Of a DNA stretch of 21,563 nucleotides, positions 9,854-18,282 are shown one piece after another. Source of the DNA: Batrachochytrium dendrobatidis JAM81 (Eukaryota > Chytridiomycota > Chytridiomycetes > Rhizophydiales). The position numbers and the translations under genes were made by a program. The stretch spans positions 1 to 21,563 of the forward strand of contig NW_006281119.1 of NCBI RefSeq assembly GCF_000203795.2. The letters are read 5' to 3'. The notes under the pieces were generated by a model that saw only the letters and a list, made by a program, of their open reading frames with translations, searched no databases and had not been told where the DNA came from. Every line of letters begins with the position of its first letter. Position 1 is the stretch's first letter.

Positions 9854-10188
9854 CATTTGTAATAGGACCCAGACAGTCAGGATGGGGTCTAGTAACAAGC
9901 ATTGTATAAACAAGTAAGCTATACAATGCTTAGATATGGTGATGACCGTTGCCTCACTCTATGCAAAGACTGTAACGCTTGGGAACCCTTAACGGTGAAG
10001 CTTAGGAGTGACGCTTATACCGCCACTAATTCACCACTACTACTTACTATATATAAGAGACAAAGTTCTCTTATCAACAATAAATCACGACTATTCTGAT
10101 TCATTCCTTCTTCTTGTCTTACATCTCTGTGATCTTCCTCTAAAAACTTATACTACATTAATATGTCACTATACGTTAATGAACAAGA
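9831..10188 (+). repeat. 3' LTR
   Basis: Identical to 4746-5103. It carries the polyprotein stop (9851-9853), a TATA run (10048-10056), AATAAA (10079-10084) and a copy of the gag ATG (10163). The last of these reads in frame into the interrupted host gene. Confidence 0.95.
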
Positions 10189-10193
10189 TGAAC
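10189..10193 (+). repeat. Target site duplication, right copy
   Basis: TGAAC, identical to 4741-4745 and immediately after the 3' LTR. Confidence 0.9.
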
Positions 10194-10561
10194 AGCTCGT
10201 GAAGTTCGTTTTTGGAAGAACTTGGAATTCTGGATCATTTGATCAGAAACTTGTTTCCATCGGCTCACATCCTTCCGTTATGGAATACCTTGAAGAATTA
10301 TGTGGTCAAGGACAATCATCAGGATGCGATAATAATTTTGGTCAGAATCATGGTGATCAGCAGCAAAGTCAAGATCCGCAACCATCATCGAGTAGACCAT
10401 CTGGATTTGGATCCTTTGGACATAGAGTTTCCGCTTTTGGACAAAGAGTTTCCGCCTTTGGACAGAGAGCTTCTTCCAGTATACAGAGAGAAGCCTCCAG
10501 GCTTGTGCATAATGTTGGATCATTCTTTCAGCAACCCAGAAATGATGGTTCACCTGTTTGA
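10194..10561 (+). pseudogene. 3' half of the split secreted protein gene
   Basis: This is the continuation of the gene that starts at 4271, in the same frame, ending in TGA at 10559-10561. It encodes a Gln/Ser/Asn-rich region and then a repeated FGxRVSAFGQR-type motif (units at about 10417-10476, near-tandem steps of 10 to 11 residues) and an amphipathic tail ending NDGSPV. No known domain. It has lost its own start and signal peptide. The ATG at 10163 in the 3' LTR opens a 132-codon frame that adds eight LTR-coded residues, so a transcript from the LTR could make a chimeric cytosolic protein. An AATAAA follows at 10621. Confidence 0.8.
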
Positions 10562-10620
10562 TTTAAATGTTAATCTGGACTTGTTTCAACCGATTCAATT
10601 GTCATTATGGTTTAATTTAC

Positions 10621-10626
10621 AATAAA
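10621..10626 (+). terminator. Polyadenylation signal of the split gene
   Basis: AATAAA lies 60 bases after the TGA at 10561, the natural 3' end signal of the secreted gene. Confidence 0.5.
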
Positions 10627-10710
10627 ATTGTATGTGCATGCATTATATCTGATCATTGTACACAGTCTTGGTTGGTATCATATCATATTGTACATTGACA
10701 CTTGTATTTC

Positions 10711-10730
10711 CAATACAATACAATACAATA
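10711..10730 (+). repeat. CAATA pentanucleotide microsatellite
   Basis: Four perfect tandem copies of CAATA. Short, with no evident function. Confidence 0.8.
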
Positions 10731-11200
10731 CAGTTGATTGTATATTGCATAGTTGTACACATTGATGATGCTGACATGCATGTGTGTATTGTCGATATGA
10801 TATTGCTTGACATGTCGTATTGACACATTCCATGCAACACCAATACCAACAATAGTCATGTGTGTTGATATCAGATCCGACCAATTTGACTGGTTTGACT
10901 CGTTGATTGTGGTGTCAAAATGGTTGCATCAATAGCCTGACTGATCACACACATCAGTCGCAATATCAAGTTTGTAGTGTGTCAAATATCACATGTTGAA
11001 TATACAATGCCAACAATATGGTCATTATACACATGTTGATGTATACATTAATCGTATACTGGTCGATTGGTGCAATATGATCACACACCAATGGAATGTG
11101 ATAATCATGATATTTGCAGCAGTATACCATATTAAACCGATACAATACATGCACGGTTTGAACATATCACACACACTACAATGCATGGCATGATACATAC

Positions 11201-11386
11201 ATTGACTCCATCAACATTGGATTTAATTGTGTAGCATTTCTTGATATCACCACCCAATTCAACGGGTGATCGTTTTGATAGCCTATTGTTTGATGGACTG
11301 GTAGTTCCAATTGGTGATTCTAATGCAAGTCGAACTGCAGCAACCGCCTGCAACGCAAGTATAACGCATTCTAGAATAATCAACAT
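11201..11386 (-). CDS. First exon of a secreted protein (rest not found)
   Basis: ATG at 11386 opens a hydrophobic leader (MLIILECVILALQAVAAV), then a Ser/Pro-rich spacer, a KRSP processing-like site and GGDIKKCYTIKSNVDGVN. The frame meets a consensus donor GTATGT at 11200, so I end the exon at 11201 (62 codons, phase 0). A TATA box at 11437-11443 lies about 50 bases upstream, as in the other secreted genes. An ATG at 11428 is also in frame but sits too close to the TATA box. I could not find the following exons in the repeat-like DNA to the left. Either the intron is very long or the gene is a 5' fragment. The CYTIKS stretch vaguely recalls a LysM start, but not enough to name it. Confidence 0.5.
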
Positions 11387-11436
11387 TGTATCGAGTAGTG
11401 TGATGAAAATGTGTTGAATCTGATACATGACTGCTG

Positions 11437-11443
11437 TTTTATA
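11437..11443 (-). promoter_or_regulatory. TATA box of the 11386 exon
   Basis: TATAAAA on the minus strand, 50-57 bases before the ATG at 11386. Confidence 0.5.
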
Positions 11444-13329
11444 ATGACGGCAGCTTCAAGGGTGACAATCGGCAATCTCCAAATGGGTATTTAGAAAACG
11501 CCAAATACACCATGTAGGGTGAATCAATATACAAGCATCACTGTTGGTGTATAATTAACCTCGGTAGTATGCTCCGTTGATCTCTCCAATTGCGGTCATG
11601 TATCCAGTGATCAGGTAGTGCCATTATGGATAATTATCATCGCATCTACAATCCATTACCACAGCATACACTGTCATTGTATGCCAAGTATTTGACTGAT
11701 TGTTCAATTGGTCATGTTTTTTGACCAGCATCCATCTGTGCACTGTTTAGATTGGTCCCATTTGTCATTTATCAGTCAATTTGTATACAGGTCGGGTCAT
11801 CCAACGACTTGCTATCATGCAAATTCAAATACAGTCTATGCAACAGTCGGTTGTTTTTTGTGTATATCCAGGTTGAACTACCAATAATGGTTATTTCACA
11901 CAAAGTCACCCAATATCCTGCCAATTGTGATTCTGATTGTATTCCACACACAATTCTAGATTGTAATCACAATCACAATTACCGTGTTTGATCAAATGAT
12001 GTTTTACATTGATCATGGTATCATACATCACGATACTGCCAGATCACTGCACACAATTCATGACCAATACAAATGTATTACTGATTGACACTGATCGACA
12101 CCATATATACAGTCAGACAGCACAACAAATCACCAGCATGCCATTGACCGTGTTGCAATACAATTGTCCAATATATCATGCTGTATGTTGTATCGAGTCA
12201 CGACATACAACATTGCTGACTGAATACAAGTCACAACTGCAAGTATTCATGTGGTAATGAACTGATATTGGTGTTGATACCCAATTGATTGACTAATCGA
12301 TCATCATCAATTGCATCAGTGATTGGTATATGCAACTGATATACACCATGTCCGAGTCTGATACATGTTGATATATGCGTGTCAATCAGCAATGCATATT
12401 TGTGACCATTACAGTTGAATGTGAGTTGAGTCGATCATTAAACCAACCAATCAATGATTGCATTCTAAATATGGTGCGATTTGATGCGACATGACAATAT
12501 ATTGTCCAACAAGTTCAACATACACAGCACCGATATCCAATACATCACACATGAATACACTGCATATACAAGCAGTAGCAATGACCAATCCAAACCAACA
12601 GTGACAGAGTTACTCATCAACATATACTCGATCATCAGTCGAGTCTGCATATATCAACTAGTTACAACACGTCATAATCAATGTGGATTGTATTGTTCAC
12701 CAATCGATCATGACAGCTAATCAATACCAATCATGTAGTCAATACAATCACCAACATATCGATGATTGTTGACTGGCGGTTACAACTCGTCAATTGCATC
12801 CAATGTTACAGGTGATGCACATCTGATTACTGCAAATCAACAACTTGTCAATCATATCATAGTGTGTATTGCCAACGGACCATGCAATTACAAATCAATG
12901 TATACGTGATCAACATTTGATATTTGATGGTGATGAACCAACCATGATCGATTGTATCATGCAACTAATACAGTTGCATTGTCTGGTATTGATGATCGAC
13001 CCAGTCATGCCAAACAGTAACCAATGTGTGTATATCGAGTTTGTGTTGCATGGACACATCAAGGTGTTTGATAACGAGTCCAACGTGATGATATAAACCC
13101 AATATTATATGAATATCCAAGTTGATGAATCAAGTCGAGGTTTGCAAAGTGTCAATGTCAGATCAATCAAACGAACCAGTCAACCATTATATTGTGACTA
13201 GTGATGGCACGGTTTGAATATCAACGAGTTAGACAGTCGACAATATGTGTGATTGTGATTTGGTCAAACCGCAACACTCGCATATCACTGAACTGGTTTG
13301 ATGTGCGTGATGTGTGTGGAGTAAGCAGT

Positions 13330-14469
13330 ATGCATAAACTCGTTGATATCATGGACTATAACCATTCAGGAACGGGAAAACTGGGTAGCATATTTCAACG
13401 GCTTGAATTTTTAGGAGATGCAGTGCTTTCTTACCTTGTAATGCAACATTTGTATAAAATTACACCACCGTTGAATCCAGGTGGATTATCAAAACTTCGC
13501 GCTGAGCTTGTTTGCAATCAATTTCTGGCATGTGTGTCGATTCAAATTGGGTTGGTAAAGTATATACGCCATACAGATATGACTATGGAAGCAGCAATCG
13601 GGCGGTTTGCTGCATGGGTTCAAGGCTATCTTGCATCTGAATCATCTACTTCATTACCAATATCGACGTCAGCTACTCAAATTGCCTCTGCTCGATTGTT
13701 TTGGAACAAGGGAAATACAGCACCAAAAACTGCAGGTGATGTTTACGAGTCCATGCTAGGTGCTGTATTTGTAGATTCTCAATTTGATATACACTGCGTG
13801 CAAAGCATGTTTGACATCACAGTGATCTCACCTTGGTGGTGGCGATTCACATCGCTGTTTGGTGGAGAATCAATGATATACGAGAACCCAGTTGCTGAAT
13901 TGCGAACCTTGTCCTATTCATTGTTTAAATGTGTCAAGATAGATTACACGTATGTTTTTTGTCGGGTAAATTTGACAACTACAAATCTATTGTCTGCATT
14001 TCTGTTGAATACAATTGCCAAAAAGTACTGAAATCCAACTATTTTTAAAAACAAAACATTCAGATATGAATATGGTCTACATGGAGGTACTACCGCAACT
14101 ATCACGTATCACAACATGGTATTGGCTCAATGTCTCGGCACTGGGCAACGCGATGCCAAAAAAGCAGCGGCATGTACAGCCGTCGAGTATGTCAATACGC
14201 ATAAAGACGAGCTAAAAGACTTGTGCGATTGTGCACATCAGCAAAAACAGGAGTCCACAGAGAAAAAAGTATATGCAGCCGATAGCATCATTTGTCTTGA
14301 TTCAGACAAGGACAAGCCGACACGGTCTAATAAGGAATCGGCTCGGCTTTCTATCGAGTATGCAACAACTACTGATCAACAAGATCCGGCAAGTGATTGG
14401 GGTGAGTCTGTTGATCAAGCAACGCATGCACCACTTGAATCTATTGCAATTTCACCCGATACTTTGTAA
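13330..14469 (+). CDS. Dicer-like RNase III (RNase IIIb + dsRBD), N-terminally short
   Basis: Exon 1 (13330-13949) and exon 2 (14064-14469) are joined across a 114-base intron with a consensus GTATGT donor and a CAG acceptor, giving 341 residues from the ATG at 13330. Residues 1-165 form an RNase III domain with RLEFLGDA (Glu26, Asp30) and GDVYESMLGA (Asp137, Glu140), so all four metal-binding residues are present. The KTAGDVYES context resembles the second RNase III domain of Dicers. Residues 185-250 look like a double-stranded RNA-binding domain ending in DAKKAAA. An acidic tail follows, with a SUMO-interaction-like IICLDSD. Cleavage of double-stranded RNA is the expected activity. A full Dicer would have about 1000 more residues upstream (helicase, PAZ, RNase IIIa), and none are visible in the repeat-like DNA to the left. 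The frame stays open back to 13201, so the start is uncertain. It may be a truncated gene or the last exons of one with a long intron. Confidence 0.8.
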
Positions 14470-14604
14470 TGCACGAGTCGAAGCATGTTGAAGGCTTATC
14501 GTGCAGTAATGATTGCGCATCCATCCACACTGCAATAGAGATCCACTCCACAGCTGCAACCATAGTAATGAACCAGTCTAATTATAATCTTGAAATATCG
14601 AGAA

Positions 14605-15240
14605 TTAATATATTGCAGCTTGACCAAATTTGTAATCGTCATCATCCATCATATCTGCTGCAGAATAACTGGATGAGCCAATATTAGCAACACATCCTCG
14701 AGTCTTGCTTTTAGGAGTCGAGTTGGATACTATAGTCTTGGATACCTTTCGTGCTTTCTTGGAGCGTAATACAGCTTTAGTCTTTCCAGCAGCAGTGGGT
14801 TTATCACCTAACCGGTCAATAAGCCGCTTGCCAAGACGATTCTCAATTGGACCTGGTTTGGGTCCAAGACGCTTTACAAGGGGTTTGACCACTGAAATGG
14901 TCTTGGATGCTTTAGTACGACCATTACTTTGCTTGGTCATCATACTGGCAGCAGAATTGGACATTTTATGACCAGTCTGTTGTTGCTGCTTCAAGAGAGT
15001 TGCAGCAGTCTTTGCATCAAGTCTTTTGTTAAAAGTGGATGGCTCAAGTCTTTTCTGAACAGTTGTAGAGGATGATGGATGAACTGCTCGAGTCTTGGCA
15101 GCAACAGCTCTATCCCTTTCAATCAATGCAAACCTTGAGGCGAATGCAGCATGAGTATCGTTAATACAAACCATTTACACGTAGCAATGGCTGAATACTA
15201 TCATTCTAGCCAACACTACTTACCGCTCAGCCAATGTCAT
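14605..15240 (-). CDS. Small basic protein, possibly CHTOP/FOP-like
   Basis: Exon 1 is only 17 bases (15240-15224, MTLAE plus two bases of an Arg codon), followed by a 90-base intron with GTAAGT donor, TATTAAC branch site and AAG acceptor. Exon 2 runs 15133-14605, giving 181 residues. The joined N-terminus MTLAERFALIERDRA recalls the short N-terminal motif of the mRNA-export factor CHTOP, and the RLGPKPGPIENRLGKRLIDRLG segment recalls its RLG repeats. The protein is Lys/Arg-rich with a Gln run and ends in an acidic MMDDDDYKFGQ stretch. A nuclear RNA-binding adaptor is my inference; similarity is limited to short motifs. An ATG at 15174 inside the intron would give a longer unspliced frame, but the splice signals are better support. 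Confidence 0.6.
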
Positions 15241-15335
15241 GATAATATATCGACAAGATCTGAGCCAACTTCAAACTTTATTTAATCATTCTGCATATTG
15301 GATGATATGCCAAGGAATTCAGTTCAATATAAGCC

Positions 15336-16030
15336 TCAACAGTTCCATGAAGTTCCCGAAACACTATTCCATCCCAACTGTGCTCCATACGCTGTATTAA
15401 TCTGGCATGCTGCCGAATTGAATGTTGTCAGCGCATTTTGGGTTGCAGTCTGTAGATACAGCGCATTGGCATGTGCTGCAGCTTGCTGATTAGCAGCGGC
15501 TATATTATTCCAAATAGCCTGATTCTATAATGGGTTTACATGTTAATATTTAGAATAGTAACTCACAACCCTTCGAGTTTAAAGTTACCTGAAGTGCGAG
15601 ATTTTGCTGCAGAGCAATCATTGCATTATAATAATTGCTATCGTTGTCCCAGTAAGTAGACAAACAACCAGCATTCCACAAAACATTTCCATAACTAGCC
15701 AGATTGGTATTCCAGTTCTGCCACTGAGCCCAGTATACAGATGGATCAACCACTGGTGCCGCGGCTGCACCACCAACAGCATTGGCCGAAGCAATAGCTA
15801 CGCCATTGGTTGCTATGGCAGTAGCAGTGGCCTGAACTTGTGCTTGAATGGCTGTTTGTTGTTGCTGCATGGTGGTATGAAACTGCATCGCAGCAGTCCC
15901 ATATTGATCAAGAGTGTATGGACAACCTGTGCCCAAATCGCGTTTCAGTCGTGTAACCCATAGTAGTATAAGATGGAATGGCTGCTGCGATCTGCACCAT
16001 CACTGCAGTTATAATAGTAAACAGATACAT
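15336..16030 (-). pseudogene. Secreted Ala/Gln-rich protein with apparent frameshift
   Basis: ATG at 16030 starts a signal peptide (MYLFTIITAVMVQIAAA). That frame stops at 15908. The main body lies in the next frame, open from 15999, starting around a dibasic LKRDLGTGCPYT segment. One extra base in the GGG at 15957-15959 would explain the break; a 31-base GT-AG intron there would also restore the frame but is unusually short. The body continues to 15589, then a 64-base intron (15588-15525, GTAACT donor, ATAG acceptor), then exon 2 (15524-15336) ending in TGA. The mature part is rich in Ala, Gln, Asn and Trp, with four Cys after the presumed cleavage. It looks like a lineage-specific chytrid secreted protein of unknown function. 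A TATA box at 16077 supports the start, and AATAAA follows at 15277-15282. A sequence error could mimic the frameshift. Confidence 0.65.
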
Positions 16031-16076
16031 TTTATAAATAGCCAAGATTGGTTGATCAATAAAGATAGTGTATTGG

Positions 16077-16084
16077 CTTTTATA
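16077..16084 (-). promoter_or_regulatory. TATA box of the 16030 gene
   Basis: TATAAAAG on the minus strand, 46-53 bases before the ATG at 16030. Confidence 0.6.
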
Positions 16085-16329
16085 TTCCTCAACTGCAAGG
16101 TTTTATTCCCACATTCGAATCAAATACAGCTTTACAATCCATTCCAACAAATAATAAAATAGCTTAAACATCCTTCAAGTCAATATTACAAATTCACATA
16201 CATGCAAGTTGAGTTTATTGTGTCAAAGTGTGAACAGAATTGCAAAAATATATCAAGCATGGGAAAATTCCCGGTCTGGGTATAATAAGCTTTTTAGGTG
16301 TGCTAACAAAAAATGGGTAGATTCAATTA

Positions 16330-17406
16330 TTACATGCCTACACCATATCCCGCAGCAACTCCTGCACCGTATCCTGCGCCAACTCCAGCGCCATATCCTG
16401 CACCAACTCCCGCGCCATATCCAGCTCCTGATCCTGCTCCCCACCATCGTCGTTCCAAACGTGTATTATCTTGAACACCTTTACACTCACCAATCTTGGC
16501 ATCACAGCTGCCTAGTTGCTTGGCACGACATGATAGCGATTTGAATTGCAATTCAAGTTTTGCCGTGACTTCACGAACACGATCAAGTTGCTGCAGTAGC
16601 TGTGTTTTTTGGTTACCTTGATATTGCTGTCCAAGATTAGATGCTGCACAGTCCAACAATGCAAGTTTTTGCAATGCAATGCCACGTATGAATCCACGCA
16701 CTGCATTGGCTCGATCTACTGCTGCAGACTTGTCTTCACCACACGACACATCACTCTTGATTGCATTTTCTTGACATGTAGAAGCCGCATTGATTCCGGC
16801 ACATGATGGTTTCATACCGCTCTTGACATCAGACCATGAATCCATAACCAATGGACTAGCAGTCGTGAATCTGACCATATTGTTGCCAAGACGATCATTC
16901 AAATCATGCAAACGAGTCAATGCATCATGACGTGCACCAAACGATGAATCAAATGATGAATCAGGCATTGCTGGTTGTTGAATACTGGATGCGTGCAATC
17001 TATCCAGCATGTCACGGATGGTTGACATTTGTTGTTGGATTACATTTTGCAAATTCTGGATGGTGTTTGCGTAATCGTCAACTGAACAGACGGATGATTG
17101 ATGTGGAATATCAATGTTTTGAGTATCAGCAGTGTTTTGTGGAAATACTGGTTTTGAAAACGTTGGAGCTGAAAAAATCGGGATTTTGGCTGCATCCTGA
17201 ATGGCAGATTCAGACTCAGATCCAAGACCAGACTCAGATGACAGGTCAGGACCAAATCCAGGACCAGATCCAGATCCAGTATCGATACCAGTGTTTTGAT
17301 TTTGGTTGATAGACGGTGCATTAAACTGGAGTCTGTCATTGATGGCAGGAACAGCAATGACTGCAGAAGCAGTGATAATCACAGTCGAAATAATAGTAAA
17401 CTTCAT
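16330..17406 (-). CDS. Secreted coiled-coil protein with Gly-rich repeat tail
   Basis: One exon encodes 358 residues and ends in TAA. I use the ATG at 17406 rather than in-frame ones at 17424 and 17439, because it begins directly with a signal peptide (MKFTIISTVIITASAVIA) and a TATA box lies 42-49 bases upstream. The mature part has a Ser/Gly/Pro-rich spacer (GSGSGPGFGPDL), a Gln-rich coiled coil (about residues 115-155), an Ala-rich helical region with eight or so Cys residues, a RLERR processing-like site and a tail of GAGYGAGV units. It appears to be an intact member of a chytrid secreted family. The function is unknown, and a structural or adhesive surface role would fit the tail. AATAAA for this strand lies at 16214-16219. 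Confidence 0.8.
   Translation of the reverse strand: MKFTIISTVIITASAVIAVPAINDRLQFNAPSINQNQNTGIDTGSGSGPGFGPDLSSESGLGSESESAIQDAAKIPIFSAPTFSKPVFPQNTADTQNIDIPHQSSVCSVDDYANTIQNLQNVIQQQMSTIRDMLDRLHASSIQQPAMPDSSFDSSFGARHDALTRLHDLNDRLGNNMVRFTTASPLVMDSWSDVKSGMKPSCAGINAASTCQENAIKSDVSCGEDKSAAVDRANAVRGFIRGIALQKLALLDCAASNLGQQYQGNQKTQLLQQLDRVREVTAKLELQFKSLSCRAKQLGSCDAKIGECKGVQDNTRLERRWWGAGSGAGYGAGVGAGYGAGVGAGYGAGVAAGYGVGM
16339..16440 (-). repeat. 24-bp coding tandem repeat
   Basis: About four imperfect 24-base units encode the eight-residue GAGYGAGV motif at the C-terminus of the secreted protein. Most differences between units are at third codon positions (for example cgc/cac/ccg variants), which suggests selection on the protein repeat. 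Confidence 0.75.
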
Positions 17407-17447
17407 AATAGACAAATTAACGAGCATGTTATACACCAAATCAGATG

Positions 17448-17455
17448 TTTTTATA
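17448..17455 (-). promoter_or_regulatory. TATA box of the 17406 gene
   Basis: TATAAAAA on the minus strand, 42-49 bases before the ATG at 17406. Confidence 0.6.
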
Positions 17456-18282
17456 CTTGCACATCAATACAATATTAATGCGAATCATGACACGCAGAAT
17501 AGTTTAATTCAATTACGAGCATGTCATTAAACTCTAATTAAACTATAAGCTCGATTTGATTCACACAAATTAACGTAAACTGCATCATCATGTAGTAGCA
17601 ACAATTTGTAGAATACTGCTAGAATACTGTATGTTTCAAACAGTTGGTTGGTGCAGTGTTGTAACATGCATTTGGATTCTGACTACATATCAAATGATCA
17701 TCGTTTAATTACACCATAATGATGTAAATGGAATGGTTTTGTATTGGTATTGCAATGAATGTGACTGTTTTAGTTTGTAGTAAACACTGGTTGAATACTT
17801 GTTACACTCTCATATTAAAGATTGACTTGATGGACATTTTTGACTGATGCAACATCCATCATATCATACAAACGATAGTTTTGAACTGAAATAGTTGTTC
17901 ATTTCTGGTAGTCATACGTTGTACAATCACCAGATTGATGTACTGAAATGCATAGATTAAACTGTTTTGATGGCAATCAAACTGTACAAACATTCGTATG
18001 CTAAAATCAGATACGTTTACGTTCTAGTTCAAGAAACCAAGAATTGCATGTCTTGAGAATGCAACTCTGCATGCCAATCACCAAAAGACTTGTAAAAAAG
18101 CTCAATGAAAATGTTGTACAGTAAATGCAATGTAAATCATCATATGAGATTGGCAGTTTATTATATATTGACACTCGTATTGGGTGATCCATTTTGCGTG
18201 AATACGACTGTATAAACCATTTAATCACTTGAAATGCCCAACCAATCGATTGATAATCAAACTCGATCCATGTGATTATAAT
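17456..18282. other. Intergenic, no gene seen
   Basis: AT-rich DNA between two minus-strand genes. It includes a dispersed repeat fragment at 17867-17895 that resembles 217-244 (shared AACTGAAATAGT and flanking ACAAAC). No RNA gene or coding exon is recognised. Confidence 0.5.

Larger units (their letters stand above)
4746..10188 (+). mobile_element. Complete Ty1/copia LTR retrotransposon (5443 bp)
   Basis: The element has two identical 358-bp LTRs, a primer binding site directly after the left LTR, one uninterrupted gag-pol frame in copia order (gag, protease, integrase, reverse transcriptase, RNase H), a purine-rich tract before the right LTR and a 5-bp target duplication. Nothing is missing or broken, so it looks autonomous. 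The LTRs begin TGTT and end AAGA rather than the usual CA. This boundary is set by where the two LTRs stop matching and by the perfect duplication. Identical LTRs mean that very little time has passed since insertion. It sits inside a secreted-protein gene on the same strand. Its length plus one target copy is a multiple of three, so host and element share one reading frame. Confidence 0.95.
10627..13329. other. 2.7-kb repeat-like tract
   Basis: Both strands are dominated by short CA/TG/AT words with scattered chance frames. Apart from one signal-peptide exon (11201-11386) with its TATA box and a short CAATA repeat, no gene is recognised. The tract begins after a poly(A) signal and ends abruptly where the Dicer-like coding sequence starts. 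It shares a 19-base word (11065-11083) with 837-855. It could be intergenic DNA or could contain one or two very long introns. Confidence 0.5.

Noticed and set aside
11925..11984. Imperfect inverted repeat of AATTGTGATT-type words
   Set aside because: Only about ten bases pair well, and such words are common throughout the tract; no hairpin RNA is supported.
14015..14215. Separate small frame over the Dicer-like exon junction
   Set aside because: It overlaps the intron and the dsRBD exon in another frame; splicing 13949 to 14064 explains the region.
18007..18228. 73-codon minus-strand frame
   Set aside because: No motif, leader or splice sites; composition matches the surrounding intergenic DNA.
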